A DNA stretch of 10,470 bases from an uncultured Mycoplasma sp. (GTDB lineage: Bacteria; Bacillota_I; Bacilli_A; RF39; UBA660). A model generated the notes under the pieces. That model did no database searches. It saw nothing but the letters and a program-made list of their open reading frames with translations, and had not been told where the DNA came from. Shown here one piece after another: positions 6,626 through 10,470 of this stretch. The stretch is taken from positions 1 through 10,470 of the forward strand of contig CAJLUG010000018.1 in NCBI GenBank assembly GCA_905209745.1, written 5' to 3'. The translations under genes were made by a program, and so were the position numbers. How positions within the stretch are numbered: position 1 is the stretch's first letter; every line of letters starts with the position of its first letter.

Positions 6626-6778
6626 TGCAATTCACTTGAAACAGCGGATTTAGAGTATGTTAAAGTGTTTTTCAAAAAATCAAGTAACAATTGCTGTTTA
6701 CGCGAAAGAGAAAGAAAAACTCCCTAATATACGGCTAAGTCATTGGGTGATTGTAATCTATGGAAAGGAGATAAGTTT
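6626..6778 (+). promoter_or_regulatory. Structured rpsD mRNA leader, candidate S4 autoregulatory element
   Basis: Two nested helices, GCAATT (6627-6632) with AATTGC (6689-6694) and ACTTG (6634-6638) with CAAGT (6681-6685), enclose AAACAGC (6639-6645). This can pair with GCTGTTT (6693-6699) beyond the stem, making a pseudoknot that competes for two bases of the outer helix. A second stem-loop, CCC(T)AAT with ATTGGG (about 6722-6747), lies before the ribosome binding site AAAGGAG (6764-6770). Autoregulation of rpsD by S4 binding its leader is established in Bacillus; that this leader does so is inferred. Confidence 0.6.
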
Positions 6779-7381
6779 ATGGCAAGATATACTGGACCAA
6801 GTTATAAGAAAGCTCGTCGTGTTGGTTTCTCAATTAGTGAAACTGGAAAAGAATTAGCTCGTCGTCCATACGGACCAGGACAACATGGAAATGCTCGTAA
6901 AGGTAAACTTTCTGATTACGGAACACAATTAAAAGAAAAACAAAAAGTTCGTTTTATGTATGGATTAAACGAAAGACAATTCAAAAACACATTCAAAAAA
7001 GCTTCTAAATTAAAAGGTGTAACTGGTACTAACTTCTTAAGAATGTTAGAGTCACGCTTAGATAACTTAGTTTATAGAACAGGTTTCGCAACTACTCGTC
7101 GTGGAGCTAGACAATTAGTAAACCACGGACATGTAACTGTAAATGGTAAAAAAGTTAATATTCCATCTTACCAAGTAAAAGTTGGAGATGTAATTTCTCT
7201 TAAAGAAGATGATAAAAACTTAAAAGTAGTAGCTGAAAGCTTAGCTAAAATTTCAAAACGTGTAGACTTTATCACTTATGATGAAGCTAAAATGGAAGCA
7301 ACTTATGTAAGACTTCCTGAAAGAAATGAACTTAATGCTGATATTAACGAAGCATTAATCGTTGAATTCTACAACAAGTAA
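6779..7381 (+). CDS. rpsD: 30S ribosomal protein S4
   Basis: S4 binds 16S rRNA early in assembly of the small subunit and commonly represses its own mRNA. The protein is 200 residues, the usual Bacillota length. It begins MARYTGPSYKKARRVGFSIS, with YGPGQHG at 31-37. It lacks the N-terminal zinc-binding cysteines, so it is the cysteine-free type. The S4 RNA-binding fold spans about 89-150 (MLESRLDNLVYRTGFATT, then VNGKKVNIPSYQVKVGD). The ATG at 6779 is chosen because AAAGGAG lies 8 nt upstream and the family begins MARY; an in-frame TTG at 6743 would add 12 unrelated residues. It is the only plus-strand gene here, monocistronic, with its own consensus promoter, long leader and a terminator shared with the opposing phosphatase gene. 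Confidence 0.98.
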   Translation: MARYTGPSYKKARRVGFSISETGKELARRPYGPGQHGNARKGKLSDYGTQLKEKQKVRFMYGLNERQFKNTFKKASKLKGVTGTNFLRMLESRLDNLVYRTGFATTRRGARQLVNHGHVTVNGKKVNIPSYQVKVGDVISLKEDDKNLKVVAESLAKISKRVDFITYDEAKMEATYVRLPERNELNADINEALIVEFYNK

Positions 7382-7409
7382 AAAATAGGTCTAAGACCTA
7401 TTTTTTTTT
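7381..7409. terminator. Bidirectional intrinsic terminator between rpsD and the phosphatase gene
   Basis: ATAGGTC (7385-7391), loop TAA and GACCTAT (7395-7401) form a perfect stem with a run of Ts to 7409 on the plus side and a run of As (7381-7385) supplying Ts for the minus side. The stop codon of the phosphatase gene (7400-7398) lies within the stem and the last base of the rpsD stop is 7381. Confidence 0.88.
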
Positions 7410-7937
7410 GACTTCAAATGTCTCACAGTAACAATTAGGAATATCACCATCACATAGATTACCAGAAAGAGGATGTCCTAATAATAAATGACGAAGACTA
7501 CGAATAACTGCTCCATGACTGACGACTAAAATATGTTGATAATCTTTTTCCTTAACATAATCTAAAAAGTCCTGACACCTAGAAAAAAGTGAAGAGACCT
7601 CCTCTACTCCTAAATCACTAGAATTTAAATCATAATCCCAATACTTTTTAGCATCATAACTACTTCTTGGCTTACCTTCATACTCTCCCAAGTCTCTTTC
7701 TATCAACCGAGAATCAGGAAACGTCTCAACCCTATCACCAACCAAAATAAAGGCAGTCTCAACAGCTCTAATTAGTGGCGACATATAACAATAATCAAAA
7801 GAAACATCTTTTAACTTTTCCCTTAATTTTTGACACTGTCTTCTTCCTGTATCATTTAATAAATGGTTTGCTCTACCTTGCATAACATCTTCATAATTAC
7901 AGTCAGTTTGTCCATGTCTAACTAATGTGATTTTCAT
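7398..7937 (-). CDS. Histidine phosphatase family protein (phosphoglycerate mutase-like)
   Basis: This 179-residue member of the histidine phosphatase superfamily removes phosphate through a phosphohistidine intermediate. The RHG motif gives Arg7, catalytic His8 and Gly9 (LVRHGQTDCN). Arg57 (SPLIRAVETA) is the second phosphate-pocket arginine. Glu80 in IERDLGEYEG is the likely proton donor. His141 in VSHGAVIR completes the site. The short length fits the broad-specificity CobC/GpmB/YhfR-type branch rather than glycolytic GpmA; no cobalamin genes are near, so substrate is unknown. Its ATG overlaps the stop of the upstream propeller gene as ATGA (7934-7937), with GGAGG at 7945-7949 inside that gene, so the two are translationally coupled. 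The stop lies inside a bidirectional terminator. Cytoplasmic: no signal sequence. Confidence 0.9.
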   Translation of the reverse strand: MKITLVRHGQTDCNYEDVMQGRANHLLNDTGRRQCQKLREKLKDVSFDYCYMSPLIRAVETAFILVGDRVETFPDSRLIERDLGEYEGKPRSSYDAKKYWDYDLNSSDLGVEEVSSLFSRCQDFLDYVKEKDYQHILVVSHGAVIRSLRHLLLGHPLSGNLCDGDIPNCYCETFEVKKK

Positions 7938-9073
7938 CCACTAACCTCCAATAACTTTAATGCCGAACTATAATTTAAAAACTTACTAAGATATCCTTGT
8001 TCACTATAATACGAATAACAAGAAACTAGATATGTATCATGAATAAACACAATATCCGTAAAATAATCATCCGTATCATTATGATAATCAACAACCTGTA
8101 CAGGATCTAAATTATTACGATATTTACCAATAAAAGAATAATGAACCTGATCCTCTACAGAAGACCCTAATACTACTAAATCTTGATTATGATCAAGAGT
8201 AACTTTAGTAAAAATACTAGGATAATCAGTATCGTAAGAAGTATCATTTACATATTCTAAATCAAGATTATAACAAATTAACATAGGATCCTTAGAGTCC
8301 CTTTTTGCTCCAGAAACAACAAGATGTTGATTACTAGCACAAATACTTGAAAAACCATAATCAGTAACATCCGTATTTTCTACTTTAGAAATAAGTTCTC
8401 CATCTAAATTATATTTTAAAAGTATCCCAGAAGCATTCATATTACCGACAACATAAATATAGTCTTGATAAATAACCATATCACTAAAACTACAATAACT
8501 TCCATCATCAAAAGAAATATCCCAAGCTAGCTTTCCATCACGCTGATACTTTAATAATATTCCTACTTTCCGACCATTCTTTCTTCCTGTACCAATCACA
8601 TAATAACCATCAGAATTAATAACTACTTTAGAAAAAGAATTATACCCTATTTTATGATAAGTCTTTTCATAAACTAAATTTCCATCCAAATCGTATTTAA
8701 GTAATAGTCCTTTAGAATGATTATTTTTATGATCCTTTTTACTCTCTTCCACATATCCAACAGCGATAATTTCTTTTTGATCAATACCTACATCCAAAAA
8801 CTCACTATCATATCCTTTATTATAAAGTTTTTCCCAAACTTTTTCCTGCTTCTCATTATATCGAGCAATCTTTGCTTTTGTATAGTGATGTTCATTATTA
8901 TTGTTAACACCAACTGCAAACACTTCCTCTTCTCTAGAAGCGGTAGCGTAAATAGAATCTAAACAAATCACTTCTTCTTCCTCATCTTTTTTAAAAAATA
9001 GAAAAAAAGCAAGAACAAGAAGCATAATAATTACCAAAACAAAAATAATTTTAAATATATATCGTTGCATCAC
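7934..9073 (-). CDS. Membrane-anchored beta-propeller-like protein of unknown function
   Basis: The 379 residues start with one membrane helix (5-27) and an acidic stretch (KKDEEEE). The rest appears to be extracellular and made of blades of about 47 residues. Each carries a K-Y-D-LDG type turn, an aromatic strand and a final hydrophobic strand such as IIAVGY, YYVIGT, IYVVGN, LVVSGA, LVVLGS and YLVSCY. Six full repeats are visible at about 64-110, 120-167, 168-213, 215-260, 261-308 and 309-356. Partial blades at about 36-56 and 358-379 could combine as a seventh, closing the ring. No catalytic or ligand motif is recognised. The start is either GTG at 9073 (7 nt after GGAG) or the next codon, ATG at 9070; both give essentially the same protein. 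It heads a two-gene unit with the histidine phosphatase, behind an extended -10 promoter. It may sense or bind something at the surface, but this is a guess. Confidence 0.75.
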   Translation of the reverse strand: MMQRYIFKIIFVLVIIMLLVLAFFLFFKKDEEEEVICLDSIYATASREEEVFAVGVNNNNEHHYTKAKIARYNEKQEKVWEKLYNKGYDSEFLDVGIDQKEIIAVGYVEESKKDHKNNHSKGLLLKYDLDGNLVYEKTYHKIGYNSFSKVVINSDGYYVIGTGRKNGRKVGILLKYQRDGKLAWDISFDDGSYCSFSDMVIYQDYIYVVGNMNASGILLKYNLDGELISKVENTDVTDYGFSSICASNQHLVVSGAKRDSKDPMLICYNLDLEYVNDTSYDTDYPSIFTKVTLDHNQDLVVLGSSVEDQVHYSFIGKYRNNLDPVQVVDYHNDTDDYFTDIVFIHDTYLVSCYSYYSEQGYLSKFLNYSSALKLLEVSG

Positions 9074-9096
9074 ACATCATCTCCAACTCTATTATT

Positions 9097-9105
9097 ATTA
9101 TAACA
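9097..9105 (-). promoter_or_regulatory. Extended -10 promoter of the propeller/phosphatase unit
   Basis: On the minus strand TGTTATAAT is a perfect extended -10 (hexamer 9102-9097, TG at 9105-9104). It lies about 24 nt upstream of the start codon and just after the tyrS terminator. No clear -35 is seen in the A+T-rich sequence before it. Confidence 0.5.
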
Positions 9106-9124
9106 AAAAGATATTAAAATTTAT

Positions 9125-9163
9125 AAAAAAGCAAAATAAAATCTATCGATTAAGATAGATTTT
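9125..9163 (-). terminator. Intrinsic terminator of tyrS
   Basis: On the minus strand AAAATCTATC (9163-9154) and GATAGATTTT (9147-9138) form a perfect 10-bp stem with a 6-nt loop, followed by ATTTTGCTTTTTT. It begins 7 nt after the tyrS stop. Confidence 0.75.
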
Positions 9164-9169
9164 ACATTC

Positions 9170-10402
9170 TTATTGATATTTACCAATAAAGTATTTCTTC
9201 TTTCCACGTCTAACTACTACATATTTCTGTTCTATCGCCACATTTTTAGTAACAATAAAATCTAAGTCCGAAATCTTATCTCCATTGATACTAATAGATT
9301 GATTAGAAACAAATTCACGAGCTTCTCTCTTACTAGAACAAATACCATATTGAACTAAGAAGTTAAGAATATTTAAATCCTCTAAAATAATAAATGGCTT
9401 TGTACCATGAAAAGCATCTTCTAACTGTTTTACAGTCAAATCTTTAATATTACCCTTAAATAAAGATTCACTAATTTTAACAGCTTCTAAATAAGCTTCT
9501 TCTCCATGTAAATCTGTAATAATCTCACGAGCTAAAGCCTTATGTGCTTCTCTTAAATGTGGATTTTCTTGATTAGACTTATCAAGTTCCATAATCTCTT
9601 CTGGACTTAAGAAAGTAAATATTTTTAAATAAGAAATAACCATCTCATCATCGACATTAATCAAGTATTGATATAATTCATAACTAGAAGTTTTATTACG
9701 ATCAAGCCATAAAGCATTCCCTTCACTCTTACCAAACTTATTACCATATTTATCTAAGACAAGTGGCATAGTAAAAGCATAAGCTTCTTTACCTGTTTTC
9801 TTTTTAATTAAATCAAGCCCAGTCGTAATATTTCCCCATTGATCAGATCCTTCTGCTTGTAAAATACAACCTTTATTCTCATATAACCATAAAAAGTCAT
9901 ATCCTTGTATTAATGTATATGTAAATTCTGCAAAAGTAATACCAGAATCTAATCTTCTACGAATAATATCCTTATCTAACATATAATTAACATTAATATA
10001 TTTACCAACATCTCTTAAGAAATCAGTAAGTTCATATCCATGAAACCAATCATAGTTATTCACAACTTCTGCTTTACCATCAAAAATACGACTAACTTGT
10101 TCTTTAATTCCTTCTAAATTTTTATTTAATTGTTCTTTAGAAATAATCTCACGTTCAGCAGTAGGTCTTGGATCTCCAATAAGTCCTGTTGCGCCTCCTA
10201 CTAATAATAGAGGATGATGTCCTGCTTTTGCCAAACGTTTTGCCGTAACTAAAGAAGAGTAATGTCCTAAATGTAAACTATCTGCCGTAGGATCTGTTCC
10301 CCAATAAAAAGTAATAGGATTTCCATTAAGAACTTTTTCTAAATCTTCTCCAGCTGTATCTTTAATTAAACCTCTCCATTGTAACTCTTCAAATAATTTC
10401 AT
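9170..10402 (-). CDS. tyrS: Tyrosyl-tRNA synthetase
   Basis: TyrS charges tRNA-Tyr with tyrosine in the cytoplasm. The class I catalytic domain shows HLGH at 44-47 (the HIGH signature), SDQWGNITTG at 186-195 and KFGKS at 222-226 (KMSKS loop). A C-terminal S4-type RNA-binding domain occupies about 345-405 (SSKREAREFV, SINGDKISD). The 410 residues are close to the usual 405-425. The ATG at 10402 follows AAGGAGG (10409-10415); an upstream in-frame start at 10432 would fall within the T-box terminator and is rejected. Two motif variants are visible: YWGTDPTADSLH, where many family members have YCGFDPTA, and LQAEGSDQWGN, where LQIGGSDQWGN is common. Both may reflect a divergent TyrS branch. Expression is set by the T-box leader directly upstream. 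The gene is monocistronic with its own terminator. Confidence 0.97.
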   Translation of the reverse strand: MKLFEELQWRGLIKDTAGEDLEKVLNGNPITFYWGTDPTADSLHLGHYSSLVTAKRLAKAGHHPLLLVGGATGLIGDPRPTAEREIISKEQLNKNLEGIKEQVSRIFDGKAEVVNNYDWFHGYELTDFLRDVGKYINVNYMLDKDIIRRRLDSGITFAEFTYTLIQGYDFLWLYENKGCILQAEGSDQWGNITTGLDLIKKKTGKEAYAFTMPLVLDKYGNKFGKSEGNALWLDRNKTSSYELYQYLINVDDEMVISYLKIFTFLSPEEIMELDKSNQENPHLREAHKALAREIITDLHGEEAYLEAVKISESLFKGNIKDLTVKQLEDAFHGTKPFIILEDLNILNFLVQYGICSSKREAREFVSNQSISINGDKISDLDFIVTKNVAIEQKYVVVRRGKKKYFIGKYQ

Positions 10403-10415
10403 AACTTTCCTCCTT

Positions 10416-10470
10416 AAAATAAAAACGAACAATTCATCCTATAAGGACGAATCGTTCGTGGTACCACCTT
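10416..10470 (-). promoter_or_regulatory. 3' half of a tyrosine T-box riboswitch (T-box sequence plus terminator), truncated by window edge
   Basis: On the minus strand the window edge begins with AAGGTGGTACCACG (10470-10457), matching the T-box consensus AGGGTGGNACCGCG that pairs with the uncharged tRNA acceptor end. It runs into a 14-bp stem with two G-U pairs, CGAACGATTCGTCC (10458-10445) and GGATGAATTGTTCG (10439-10426), followed by TTTTTATTTT. Uncharged tRNA-Tyr should stabilise the antiterminator and permit tyrS expression. Stem I and the tyrosine specifier codon lie beyond 10470 and cannot be checked here. Confidence 0.95.

Noticed and set aside
6743..6778. Upstream TTG extension of rpsD by 12 residues
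   Set aside because: The AAAGGAG site is placed for the ATG at 6779, S4 proteins begin MARY, and the extension overlaps leader stem structure.
6657..6857. 66-codon plus-strand frame in the rpsD leader, possible leader peptide
   Set aside because: No ribosome binding site precedes it, most of it overlaps rpsD in another frame, and the leader's base pairing explains the sequence better.
8717..8962. 81-codon plus-strand hydrophobic frame
   Set aside because: It is antisense to the propeller gene and has no ribosome binding site or family resemblance.
10403..10432. Upstream extension of tyrS by 10 residues
   Set aside because: The extra codons lie in the T-box terminator and span the AAGGAGG that serves the ATG at 10402.

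Overview
The window reads as chromosome from a low-GC Bacillota, most likely an uncultured gut-type member of the Bacilli (RF39, Erysipelotrichales or Acholeplasma-like relatives). The reasons are the strong A+T bias, strong GGAGG ribosome binding sites, extended -10 promoters, a T-box leader, an EzrA protein and DUF285/BspA-type surface repeats. The code is the standard one: tryptophan is TGG and TGA is used as a stop (the propeller gene ends in TGA). The lineage is inference; no 16S is present.

Layout from left to right. Positions 1-885 (minus) hold the first 295 codons of thiI (tRNA 4-thiouridine/thiamine sulfur transfer), cut by the window edge. Positions 953-1576 (minus) hold a small type IV pilin-like protein overlapping the end of ezrA (1566-3278, minus), the membrane-anchored coiled-coil regulator of FtsZ rings. 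Positions 3420-6179 (minus) hold a 919-residue secreted protein with a von Willebrand A domain, an InlB-like repeat and a ten-unit DUF285 leucine-rich-like array, bounded by its own promoter and terminator. Positions 6191-6590 contain no convincing gene but are unusually rich in dyads. They hold two perfect 25-bp inverted copies of a palindromic element, convergent candidate promoters and a plus-strand terminator. Positions 6591-7409 form the rpsD unit (the only plus-strand gene) with a perfect consensus promoter, a structured leader and a terminator shared with the opposing gene. Positions 7398-9073 (minus) hold a two-gene unit: a membrane-anchored beta-propeller and a histidine phosphatase with ATGA coupling. 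Positions 9170-10402 (minus) hold tyrS, preceded by the 3' half of a T-box riboswitch at the right edge.

thiI, ezrA, rpsD and tyrS lie close together in Bacillus-type genomes, so this is a conserved housekeeping neighbourhood. The surface-protein gene (between ezrA and rpsD), the propeller/phosphatase pair (between rpsD and tyrS) and the pilin-like gene (between ezrA and thiI, where Bacillus carries a cysteine desulfurase) look like lineage-specific additions. The most unusual material is the 6213-6551 intergenic block and the modular surface protein it controls.
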